Positions 29,039 to 40,670 of a stretch of 64,000 nucleotides of DNA are shown here, piece after piece (position 1 is the first letter of the stretch; the number at the start of each line of letters is the position of its first letter). The notes beneath the pieces are model-generated. The model did no database searches and was not told where the DNA came from. It saw only the letters and a program-made list of their open reading frames with translations. The position numbers were made by a program, and so were the translations under genes. Location of the stretch: the NCBI GenBank assembly GCA_002914805.1, contig JXTB01000300.1, forward strand, positions 80,775 to 144,774. The letters are read 5' to 3'. This DNA comes from Parasponia andersonii (Eukaryota > Streptophyta > Magnoliopsida > Rosales > Cannabaceae).

Positions 29039-29500
29039 GTGAGCCAAACTCTCTAATTTCGCTTTCCTTGCTTAGTTTTGTAACAATTTTTTTTTTTTTA
29101 TTTTTTTTGTTGGGACCTTGTGTTCGCACTTGTGCATTGTGCATGTGAATTTCAGCATTTTGAGACTGGGTTTAGCTTTATATACTTTAATACTTGTTTA
29201 TTATCATGTTAATTTTGTTAATCTTTCTGTGCAATTTGTTATTTTTGAGAAAATTCAAGCGTTGTGATATTATCTTTCTTTTCTTGCTCCCTTTGCCCAA
29301 ATATGGGGGGGGGGGGGGAATTCCCCCCTAATTTTGTGCATTCTTTAATTGAGTTTTTAGCATATGGGTTCAAGAATCACTTATTTAATATTGTTTTAGT
29401 TTATGTAAGACAATTGTTATGCATTTGTATATTTTAGGAGCTTGTGTTTTATACGTTTTATCAAATTTTTGTTTTTTATTTTTGGTTTATGGGGTTACAG
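29039..29500 (+). other. Intron in the 5' UTR of the TRF-like gene
   Basis: Donor CCTATG|GTGAGC at 29039 and acceptor GGGGTTACAG at 29500. The intron contains a run of 14 G at 29305-29318 that overlaps a 16-bp palindrome of six G, AATT and six C at 29313-29328. Splicing joins an ATG at the end of the first exon to TTGGTG, creating a short upstream frame (see findings). Confidence 0.55.
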
Positions 29501-29534
29501 TTGGTGTATTTGAGTTGCATGTGGTGGATTTATC

Positions 29535-32500
29535 ATGGAAACAGAGGTTGGAGTTGAGAAGAATGATGAAGGGAAGTGTGAGGAGAGTGGGTGTGAAAAG
29601 AGTAGCCCTTCTTCGTCTTCACCAAAGTATATCGCCGATCCAGTCGTATACAAGCTCGTTCGGGTACATTGCCCTTAATATTTTGTATCTTGTTGATTTC
29701 TTATGTTATGTACTGTTGTTGCTTTTCCTGTTCCTGTCTAGTCTCTTGAGAGGGCACAGCAATGTCGAAACATCAGAAACTTGAGCTCTTTTCCAATGCA
29801 GAGCAGGTTTCAGATGAGTAATGGAAGTGTCGACACAATATGGAGTTAAATAATTTCATGAAACAAAGCTTTTGATTATTGTGTTAAACGGTTTTATTTT
29901 GTTTGATTTTGGTGGCCTTGTGCATTGTATCTGACTAAAAATGCGGCTATTATTTGATAAATGCAACGTTTTTTTTAATATATGGTGTTATAGTCTGGTA
30001 CATTATCTGGGCTGGGATGCGAATTGTTGTAATGGGATATTTTTGAACTAATATTAAGTATACTATGTTTTATTGGGTACGGAAGCATTATGAGGTGTTT
30101 TTATGCTATTTTGTTATCTTTAATATTCTGTGATGGTTTATGTGATGTCCAGGTTGAAGGTGATGGGAGATTTGTGCCTGCAACAGATGATGAAGTAATG
30201 GAGGTTGATGATTTTCTTGTAGACGACAGGACTGAAATGCATGGTGTTGCAGACGGTGGGACGACTGCAGAGTGCATGTCCAAGGACGAAGGGTCTGCCA
30301 TTGTGAAGCTTCAGTTGGAAAGCTCAGAAGGTATCTGTGGTACTATATTACTACTGAGTCATTTCTAACTTTAACAGTACGGAAATAATATAAGTTCTAC
30401 AAAAATCTATTTAGTTTTAAGGCAAGTGAAGACTTATTTATCTAATCAATGGATAGTTCTAGCTTTTATTTTGCCTTTTTACATTTTTTTTCCTTCCCAC
30501 CTTGTTGGGGGGGGGGGGGGGGGGGGGGTTAGGGGGGTCTTTTTGAAACTTTTGTTTTCCTTTGGATGTCTTATAGCTCAATTTGTTCAGTCATAATAAG
30601 GCCAAACCTGACTTGGATCATTTTCTTTTCTTTTCCTAGGATTTTTGAGGTAGTTCTTAAGATTCAGACTTTGTCAAACTCTTATTTATACTCTCTCTCT
30701 CTCTCTCTCTCTCTCTTCCACTTTAGAGAATTATAAGCATAATGAAATAGAATGCTGATATGAAAAGTGGACATACTGTAAGATTGTTTATCATTTGAGC
30801 ACTTGTGTTTCTGCCATTTTAATTTGTATTTAAAAAAAAAATCCACGATGATGTTCACAACTAAGCAATGAATATATGGCAGGTTTGTCCCGTTCTGGTA
30901 ATGCCGAAGCTGATGCAGAAAAATTGACTTCAGACCTTGAGGTGCTTCTAGTATTTTTAAGTTTAAACATGCATTTTGAAGAAATTAGAGAGAAAACTCT
31001 CTTCTTTTACTTACATTCACAACACAAAATACAACTTGATTTTATAGAGACTTCAAAGAAAGACAACCTCTACAAACAGACCAAAAATCAGTCCCTGAAA
31101 AACAGGGATTCCAAGCCTAAAAATAGGAAAAGTAAAATAAAACACAAACCCTGAAACAAGGAACAAAAAATTGGTTGCTGAAAACAAACTAGCCAAAACA
31201 TCCATAAGACGAGAAGGAAAAATAAATGAAGGAAATTAGAAAAGTAGGAAAAAACAATTCTAAAATTTCACTCCCCCTCAAGCTAGGAGTCAGTTATTCC
31301 TATCTTGGAGATTAAAACTTCGAACTTTTCTCTTGACAGCAACTTAGTTAGAACATCAGCAACTTGTGAGTTGGTGGAGGTGTAAACAAGTTTAAGTATT
31401 CCTTCTTTGACCTTTTCCTTAATGAAATGTTGATTAAGTACAAAATGCTTAGTACGATCATGATGCACAGGATTTTTTGCAATGCTGATTGCTGTTAAAT
31501 TGTCGCACAACACCTTCATAGAGCTTGTAACTGTAATTCCAAGTTCCTTTAGTAACCTTTTCAGCCACATTCCTTCACATATGCTCAAGGCTAGAGCACG
31601 GTATTTAGCTTCTGCACTGTTTCTAGCAACCGCAAATTGCTTCTTACTCCTTCAATTTACTGAGTTCCCCCAAACATAAGTGTAATATCCTGTAGTGGAT
31701 CTCGTGTCGGTAACGGACCCTGCTCAGTCAGTATCAGAATGTATTTCAATTTCGCTACTGTTTCCCTTTTTGAAAAACAAGCCGTTTCCTGGGGTCATCT
31801 TCAAGTACCTGAGAATTCTACAAATTGCTTCAAGGTGTTCCTCGTTAGGGTTGTTCATAAATTGACTAACAACACTAACTGGGAATCCGATGTCATATCG
31901 AGTATAAGCTAAAGATGAGTTTACCTACCAGACGCTGGTATCTGCTCTTATTAACAGGGGCACAGTCATTCCTTAATCCAAGTTTGCAGTTGGACTCCAT
32001 AAGAGTAGTAGCAGGTTTGCAGTCTAACGTTCCTGTCTCCTTAAGTAAATCGAGGATATATTTGCACTGAGAAATTGAGATGCTTTTCTTGCATTGAGCT
32101 ACCTCTATCCCTAGGAAATATTTTAGGTTTCCTAGATCTTTTACTTCAAATTCCTTTTGCAAGTACATTTTTTAGTCTGCTCATTTCTTCCAAGTGGTCC
32201 CCAGTTAAAATGAAGCCGTCCACATGCACTATAAGAATAGCAATTTTTTCTTGTGAACATCTAGAGAATAAAGTATGATCGGCCTGTCCCTGAGTGTAAT
32301 CATGTTCTTTGACGACCTTTGTAAACTTTCTGAATCATGCCCTTGGAGATTGTTTGAGACCATAAAGTGATTTTCTCAACCTACATACTTTGTTAGAATT
32401 GCTTGACATCTCAAATCAAGGGAGAATCTCTGTATAAACCTCTTCTTGCACATCACTATTGAGAAATACATTTTTCACATCAAGTTGATGAAGAGGTCAA

Positions 32501-35500
32501 TCACAATTTGTTGCCAATGAGAGTAGAACCCTGACAGTATTTAATTTTGCTACTGGAGCAAATGTCTTCTGGTAATCTAGGCCATAGGTCTGTGTAAAGC
32601 CTTTGGCTACCAAGCTTGCCTTGTAACGATCAACTGTTCCATTGGACTTGTATTTGACATTAAAGATCTACTTGCGCCTTACTGGCAATTTTCCTTGAGG
32701 AAGATTAGAGATTTCTCAAGTTCCATTTTTCTTCAATACATGAATTTCCTCTCCAATTGCTGCCTTCTACTCTGGTCTTTTGAGGGTCTCATAGATATCC
32801 TTAGGGGTGTCTGCAATAGTCATATTTGTAGCGAAAATACGAAATCTTGGTGAGAGACCATCATATGAGATAAATTGGGCAATAGAGTGTTGTGTGCAAG
32901 ACCTTACACCGTTCCTTAGAGCAATGGGAATATCAAGATCATTATCTGTGCTGTACAAAGGAGAAGACTCAAGAGTTGTATTACCTGGACTTTGTGGAGC
33001 CGAGTTGGATCCTTGGTTCTGTTTAAACAATGTACGAGGCTCAATCTCTACTTGAGGTTTCTTCTTTCTTGAGTACACACGTAGCTTTGAATTTGTAGGT
33101 AGTGTGTGGTGTTAGCCATGTGGAGGAGTTTTGGAGCGGTTTCATTTGTGTCAGGTTCATTACTTTCGAGTGTGATGGTTTCAATTGTGTCAGGTTCATT
33201 GCTTTCGGGTATGATGTCCAAATTATGTTCATTGGGGATATTGCTTTCCTTGGGTGGTTGAGGTGTTGAGAAGTCTGGTTCTTGCCAAAATTTGCATTCT
33301 TGAATTTCTGGTTTCTCCTCCTGAATGTGAATTTTTGGAAAAATGATTCTGTTTCAAAAAATGTTATATCCATTATGGTGTAAAATTTGCGAGTGATGTT
33401 TGAGTAATATTTGTAACCTTTTTGACTGGGAGAGCAACTAAGGAATATGCATTTAATAGCCTTAGGATCTAATTTACTCCGATGTTGAGTGATCATGTAC
33501 AAACACAGTATAATCAAAGATTTTTGGAGATAGGGTGTTGATGATTCTAGTGTTGGGATAACATGAGAGCAGCGTTTGGCAAAGAGTTTTGAACTTAAGG
33601 ACTCGTGAAGGCATTCGGTTTATTAGATAGGTTGTAGTTAAGATTGCTTCCTCCCAAAAATTTTAAAGCACATTCATTGAAAACATAAGGGATCGAGCAA
33701 CCTCAGTTAAATGCCTATTTTTCCTTTCTACAAATCCATTTTGTTGAGGAGTATCAGAACATGAACTTTGTTGGATTATACCATTGTTCTCAAAAAAATT
33801 CCCAAGTATGATGTTAAAATACTCTCTAGCATTGTTTGATCTAAACACTTCGATTTTTGTTTGAAACTGTGTAAGTATTATGGCATGGAAATTTTGAAAA
33901 ATGGCTTTTGCTTCCGACTTTTCTTTCATTAGATAAACCCAAGTTACCTTAGTATGATCATCAATAAATGACACAAACTATCTACTTCCTGAGATATTAT
34001 TGACTCTAGAAAGTCCTCAGATGTCACTGTGAATGATATAAAATGGTTGAGATGGTTTATAAGTGTAAATAGGATAATTGGACCTAGTATACTTGGACAA
34101 TTGACAAATTTTAAATTGCAAGAACTTAGGATTAATATTATCAAATAAATGCGGAAACATCTTTTTCAAGTACAAAAAATTAGGGTGACCTAATCTGTAA
34201 TGCCAAAACAAAATTGTACCCTCTTTATTAGAAGAAAGAAAAACAGGAAATGATACACCCCTTGCATTGTGAGCTTGTTTATCAAGATTTCGTGAATCCT
34301 CTAAAAGATAGGATTCCATACATTGTTTAGCATTATCAATCATCCTCCTCGATTCTAAGTCCTGAAATTCACAATGCGTAGTGAAGAAATTAGTAACACA
34401 TATCAAATCCCTTGTAAGTTACTTACAGACAATAAGTTACAATCCAAATTTGAAATCAAGTGAACTAATTTTAAAATTAGGGCTTTGGATAAAACTACCG
34501 AGTCTGTTCCTACCACTTTGGTTAAGGAATCATCCACAGTCTTTACCATAAAATTTTTAGAGCAAGGTGTAAAAGTATAAAAAAGAGATGGGTTAAACGT
34601 CATGTGGTCTAATGCTCCTGAGTCAACTATCTAAGAGATATTTTTCTCCGACTGAGTTCTTAAGGTAGCGGAAAAATTACCTCGTTGTGCAACTGCACCA
34701 GCACTCACATTGATTGCCGCTAGAACTGGTTGAGATGTAGTTGGTTGGGAGTGATTGAGGGTTTGGTTGAACATTTTTTGAAGAATTTCCAATTGTTCCC
34801 TGTTGAATGGACTGATTTCTGCAACTGATTGTTCTTGTCCAATAGCAGTATAGGCACGGCTTTCCCGTGGTTTCTAATCAAGTGGTTTTCCGTGAAGATT
34901 TCAATAGGTTTGTTCGGTGTGACCTAATTTTTTGCAATGCTCACACCAGGGCCTTACTCCTTTTCGGACACGGTTATCAATTGAGAAGCTAATATTTCGA
35001 GTCACGAAGGTAGAACTCTCGTTTGGGTTGGGCATCAATGGATTTTGTGGTCCAAGCATAACTTTCTTCCTGCTTGCTTTTCTTCTTACTTCTGAAAAAA
35101 CTTCTTGAATTGATGGCAAAGGCTTGATTGCCATTATTCTTCCTCTTACCTCTTCTATATTTCTGTTCAGCCCTAATAGGAACTTGAATATTCTACCATT
35201 TTCAACAATCTTTTTATATTTAGCATTACATTCTGGGCATCCCACTTTAGAGCCTTCAAATAAATCAAATTGTTTCCAATATCTATTCAAGGTATTGAAG
35301 TATTGAGTGATAGTAAACCTACCTTGCCGAAGATCATGAATCAACCCTTTTATTCCAAAGAGTTCCGATGTATTTTCCTTATCGGACTAAGAGATTCTAG
35401 CTGCATCCAAAATTTCCTTGGCTGTTGCATAGTACATGAAATTTTCCCAAACATCGTTAGTCATGGAATTAGTTAACCATGACATAATCATATTGTTTTC

Positions 35501-38500
35501 AGATTTCCAAACCTTGCATGTCGGATCTTCTCTTGGTGGCGTTGCAGCAATACCCGTGAGGTAATCATCTTTGTCCTTGCTGTATATGAACATCGTCACA
35601 GACAGGGGCCATTGAAGATAGTTCTGGTCGTTGAGTTTGTGACCAGTATTAGGCAAGACAACACTTTAAGAACTACTAGGCAGAGGTGGATTTGCACCCT
35701 GACTTCTGGAGGTTACCTCAGAACCTGAATCTGAGGCTGTTTTGTATTTTTTTAAAGGATTTGGTTCAGATTTCTAACTCTGATACGATGAAGAAATTAG
35801 AGAGAAAACCCTCTTCTTTTACTTATATTCACAACACAGAATACAATCAGGTTTTATAGAGACTTCAAGGAAAGACAACCTTTACAAACATGCCAAAAAA
35901 TTTCCCTGAAAAACAGGGATTCCAAGCCTAAGAACAGGAAAAGTAATATAAAACACAAACCTTGAAACAGGAAACAAAAAACTGGTTGCTGAAAACAAAC
36001 CAGCCCAAACACCCATAAGACAAGGAGGAAAAATAAGTGAAGGAAATCAGAAAAGCAGGAAAAAATAATTCTAAAATTCCACACATTTTATTTGTGTTTC
36101 ATTATGAGCTCTTGTAGAAGTTTCGAATTGAAAAGCACTTCAAACTATACTGAATTCTAGGTGTTTCATGTGGTGAAGAATAGTACTGTTCAGAATTTAT
36201 GACAAGTTTTAAAATCCTTGAGGTTTAGTGTTTTATCCTGCTTGGATTGTTGTCGCTTTCAGTGTATCAATACATGACATAGTTAGGAACTGGACCCCTT
36301 TACTTGGTCTTATGATGTAAAGGATTTCAAGAGTTTTACTTTCTCTGATGTAGTTAGGAACTGGACCCCTTTATTGTAGTCGGTTCCTTTCTGTGGCATA
36401 CTTATCCACTTCCTTAGTATTAAGCTTTTGGTTAATACAATTTGAGTTTCTTATCAAAAAAAAAAAACATTAATTTAGTGTATAATTAAGTAAGAAAGAA
36501 ATTAGTTTTCCTGAATTAAAAAAGTAGGAAAAGATTAGCTCTATAATCTGATGATGGATGTAATTCGTACCCCCTTGAAACTGGTTGTACAAAATACCCC
36601 TTGTAAGATGGTATTATCTTATTTGTGGTGTCTGTTTTTTTCTACTTAGGAGTTTTTCTCTTCCTCTTGTGCTGCATTTAGTTCCCTGCTTCTGCCGATG
36701 ATGTCTTTTTGTCTGCAAGCATGTCTGCAAATATATGTAAAGTTTCAGCTTGTCTAGTTATTAACATTCTTGGCTCCTTCCTGACCAAAATAACTCTCAT
36801 GTAGTACATTAAAGAGATGTTGCAAAAGGTCAAAAAGAAAAGAGGCTCGGCATAGCCTGTTGATCTCCTGATGATTTTTCTGCCTTTATGAATTTAGACA
36901 GCAAGTTTTTATAAGCGTGATAAATTGCTTACTATTGATGAGAAGCACCAATCTGAAATTTGCATGCAGGAAATTGTGCCTTCATCAGCACCTATAGTAG
37001 GTGGTAACTGCAAGAGTTTATCTGGGAGTGTTGGGAAGTTCTCTAAGCTTTCAGATGGACAACCCGAAACTGGGTCATCAACTTCTGCTGTCTGCAATAA
37101 TGGAAAGCCTGATTTTTCAAAGTTGAAGGGGGAAATATGCTTGGACAACATGTCAATTAGAGAACTTCATGAATTGTTTAAAGCAACTTTTGGGCGTGAA
37201 ACTACTGTCAAAGACAAAATGTGGCTTAAGAGAAGGATTGCAATGGGGTTGACTAATTCTTGTGATGTTACCGCCACAACTTTCACAATCAAAGACAATA
37301 AATTGGTTGATAAGGTAAAGGAAGAAAGCTGTAAGAATGAAAATGATACATTTGCTGAGGGGTCCGCTGCTGAAGCAATGAATGTCAGCTCCAAGAATTC
37401 ACCAACCAACTGTGATAGCCAAATGGAAGATCATGAAATTGTTTCAGGCAAAAGATTCAGTGATAGCGTAGGATTTGATTTTGGCATTGAGGATCTTAAC
37501 GCAGAACAAAGAGCTGCCAAAAGAGTTCGGAAGCCGACAAGGAGATATATTGAAGAACTTTCTGAAGCTGAATCTAGAGATTGTAGCCCGAAAGTGCATA
37601 GCTCGGCCAAAAATATTGGATTGGGATGGACATCTCCAAAATCTTGTCCCAGGCCTGTTAAAAATGTCTCTTTTAATGAGAGAATTGTGTTGACACGCTT
37701 GGACTCTCTTGGTGGATCTGGGGTTCAGATTCCATGTGTTTCTCGGGTTCGAAGAAGCCGCCCAAGGAAAAATATAAAGGCTCTGATGGTAGGTAAAATA
37801 CCATGTGTCTTAGTTATATGATCATTGCTTTTTTATATTTGAAAATTTTGGGTTCTGCTAGTTTCATATCTAGTATGGGGTTACAAAATCTCTGAGCATA
37901 CCGTGTTTTATTACATTACAATTGTAGAATATGTTGTAGAATATGAGAGAGACTTGATGGCAATTTTGGGATTTCTTTGGAACAAAATTTACTAGTGCTG
38001 TGAAACTTAGCCAATATTCTGAACTTCTGATTTTGAAATATAGGCGATTAAGCATGTGATTTTGTTTACTGCTTAAAGTGCGTCTTTCTGCTCCACTGAA
38101 CTTGACACTTGTATCTATAGAAATTTTTTTGGTTCATTCAAGATTCTGTTGAGATTAGAATAGGCTGCCATGTGTAAATTTAGCATTGGCTTTTCCTAAT
38201 TTATCATGAAAAATGAGTAGTGCTAGATATTGTTTTCCTGACAAAAAAACTGGAGTGATATTGAAGTGCAATTTGTAGAGATTCCATCCAAGTAGTGTGG
38301 GCATGGAAGCTGAAGTGGTGAAGAAGGCTCTTGCAGTTCCTAGTTCTCAGCCAGATAGTGAATTGACGGATAAAGTCTCGGAGTTCAGATCTCCTTCTGA
38401 ACAGAGTGAGCCACTGGTGAGACCAGCTTAGCATATATGTGTGATTATATATTAATATGTCAGACTATTTGTCAGTTTTATCTGGTTATTCTTAGTCTCT

Positions 38501-40035
38501 TTTTGGCATGAGGGTGAAGTGAACCCTGATGTTCTTTTTGTCGTAACAGGAAGGGCTATGTTTCCTGCAAAAGAAGAAAAAGAAAGCCTATCTTAAACAC
38601 CATAGTCCATACCTTCTCCCGCTTCTCTCTTTCCATTTAGTTTAACTGCATTCCAACATATTGATTTTCTGTAGTTATGGTTGCTTAGTGGCTTAGTGCT
38701 GAAACTATATTTGACTTCTGGGATTCATAATACATCCATCCTGCCAGTGTATGGTGGGTTGGACATAACATCAAGTTTTGTAGTATGATTTGCCTCTTCT
38801 GGTTTCTTGGTCTTCCTAACATTACTGATATGTGCATCATCTATCTTGCGTTGATAAATTGATTGAATACATACTTTTGTGGTGATGGTTTTGTCTCCTG
38901 TGTAGCTCACCTCTGAGGCAGAGAATGATAAGCAATGTGCAGCCATGGGTACAGTTCAACTGGGAAAGAATCTGGATCCAAAACCGACAGAGTCATATGA
39001 AGACACTTCAGATGATAATATAGCAACTGTTACTACTGCAAAAGGTGGGATGAGAAGGAAACATCATAGAGCTTGGACTCTTGTTGAGGTTATGAAATTA
39101 GTAGATGGTGTATCCAAATGTGGCGCTGGGAGGTGGTCTGAGATCAAAAGACTTGCTTTTGCATCCTATTCCTACCGCACATCTGTTGATCTTAAGGTAC
39201 AGGTTGTCAACAGTTGTGTTGCTATTATGATAACAATTTAAGAACATTGATGAATTCCCTCGAAATTTAAAAAAAAAAAAAAGAGACGGTGATATGTTCA
39301 TATGGTATTGACGTTCTGAGGCTGAAATAGGAATTTTTTTTTTATAGGACAAGTGGAGGAACCTGTTGAAAGCTAGCATCACACAGACACCTCCAGACGA
39401 GGGAGTAAGTATTTGTTACTGTTTAGTTTTTCTTCTTTTCTTCTAACTTAAGTGGGCTATCAATGTGTGAAGCGTTTTACATGTCGGCACATGGGTGCTC
39501 TATTTTGAACTCATTGCTTAGCATCTACGAACTAGATTTTCCAACATGGTATTTTCTTCTGTGCATTTCCATATCTTCTAGTTTCTTGAAAGCTGAAACC
39601 TATCGTCACAAATTTTCCCTTTAGTTACCACTGCATCCATCAGCAACCACTACTTATTGTCAGGTAGAATGCGCATGGGAATCAACTATGCCCACTGCCA
39701 TTTCAACTTGGTGGGCCTATTTCCAGGATTCTTCATAGTAGGCATTTGCGATGTTGAAAATAGAACATATTTTGCCCTTTCCCAGCTTTCAAATAATTTA
39801 GCTTTGCTTTGTAATTAATTTGGCTGGTTGTTTAGCTGTAATTTTTTCTTTTCGATGATCGACTATGTAGATGAATTCCCGGAAACATGCCGCGGTTCCG
39901 ATCCCAGCTCCAATACTGCTACGAGTGAGGCAGCTTGCTGAGATGCACTCTCAGGTTCCTCCAAATCTTGGCTCAAACAGTTTGGCCGGAGTAGGTGGGA
40001 GAAGTACGCATGAAACACGATCGGGGTACTTGTAA
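29535..40035 (+). CDS. TRF-like (TRFL) Myb/telobox DNA-binding protein
   Basis: Eight coding exons, 29535-29663, 30153-30330, 30883-30941, 36898-37788, 38279-38416, 38906-39196, 39348-39404 and 39871-40035, sum to 1908 nt (635 residues) in frame. The N-terminal part is acidic. Residues about 207-237 carry a conserved block ([15 protein letters not shown]...WLKRRIA) and a later basic motif [15 protein letters not shown] single C-terminal Myb/SANT repeat covers about 520-575: [20 protein letters not shown], then [11 protein letters not shown], and a telobox-type third helix [14 protein letters not shown] split by an intron. This architecture matches Arabidopsis TRFL3/TRFL6-type nuclear proteins; telomere binding by single-Myb TRFL members is uncertain. 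Intron 3 is about 5.96 kb because it contains a copia element at 30977-36083. Confidence 0.88.
30507..30537 (+). repeat. Run of 22 G plus six G within a TRF-like intron
   Basis: Twenty-two consecutive G at 30507-30528, then TTA and GGGGGG. Such a tract can form a G-quadruplex, but runs this long are also typical sites of sequencing or assembly length error. Confidence 0.8.
30977..31272 (-). repeat. 3' LTR of the intronic copia element
   Basis: Lies to the left in window orientation. It starts TGAAGAAATTAG and ends AAAATTTCACT directly against the polypurine tract. Its final CA has become CT. Confidence 0.85.
31273..35788 (-). pseudogene. Broken gag-pol of the intronic copia element
   Basis: Read from right to left: gag ([17 protein letters not shown] near 35630, then 35344-34901 with knuckle [14 protein letters not shown], whose last cysteine is Tyr); protease region near 34600; integrase zinc region HYRLGHPNF with ICQLSK, where the third ligand Cys is Phe; integrase core (33974-33663), where FRSDN reads FRSNN so the second catalytic Asp is lost, while VERKNRHL keeps the Glu; RT near 32230, where the YVDD box reads HVDG; RT tail [15 protein letters not shown]; RNase H end [13 protein letters not shown] at about 31340. 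Many stops separate these parts. Confidence 0.88.
35789..36083 (-). repeat. 5' LTR of the intronic copia element
   Basis: Starts TGAAGAAATTAG next to the tRNA-Met primer site and ends TTCCACA before the CATTT target duplication. Confidence 0.88.
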
Positions 40036-40670
40036 CATTGTAAATAATTGACATTCTAACTGTCTAGCCTAAATAGGAAATAAAGATGTCAGATTGTAAC
40101 CGCTGATGATAAAAATATGTTAATGCTTTGTATGGTTTATGATACATTTTCTTTAAGTTTTTGTTTTCCACATTTTTCCTCATCCGAATCGAGTAGTTCT
40201 TTATTTGGTAATGATTTGGCGCTCGCTTTCGACTGAAGAGTAAACTAGAAAACCATACGAGTGTACGGTTAACGACTATGAACCGGTTAACATTCTAAAA
40301 TTGAAAACATTTGTTTCTTGATTTAACGACGTTAGTTGACCGGAGAGGACATGCGAAGTCTTCATTTTGAAACAATATTTCATTCATTTAAACAGAGGTA
40401 AATAACGCAATGGAACGGCAGACTCGTTTTTAATCCCCTTAGACTTGTCATCTTGTACTGAAGCACTCAACTGAGAAACCGAACTGGGAATAATACGTGA
40501 CATAATACGTGGCAATAATATGATAAGTAATACCTGTTTCATGTCGAATGATCTTATCATTTATTGCCTAAAAGGCAGTTTTTGGAAGCTAAGTATTTGA
40601 TAAAAAATTTCAGAAGTGATTAGCACAAACCATTTTTTTCAGAGCTGTTTCGAGAAGTTTTAAAAATTAT
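40036..40670. other. TRF-like 3' UTR and short intergenic segment
   Basis: Probable 3' UTR to about 40150 (AATAAAGATG near 40078 resembles a poly(A) signal). The remainder shows nothing recognisable up to the terminal repeat of the next element. Confidence 0.5.

Larger units (their letters stand above)
30977..36083 (-). mobile_element. Ty1/copia element in TRF-like intron, antisense
   Basis: Two ~295-bp LTRs (30977-31272 and 35789-36083) flank a copia pol read on the minus strand. Target duplications CATTT are present at 30972-30976 and 36084-36088. The primer binding site lies inside the 35789 LTR as TCGTATCAGAGTT on the minus strand, complementary to initiator tRNA-Met as in most copia elements. 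The polypurine tract AGCTTGAGGGGGAG lies inside the other LTR. By eye the LTRs differ at roughly 33 of 295 positions, mostly transitions, so the insertion is old. All genes are broken. Confidence 0.92.

Noticed and set aside
37789..37793. Alternative donor AG|GTAAAA four bases downstream in the TRF-like gene
   Set aside because: It is a good donor, but its use would put the next exon (38279) out of frame; GATG|GTAGGT keeps frame.
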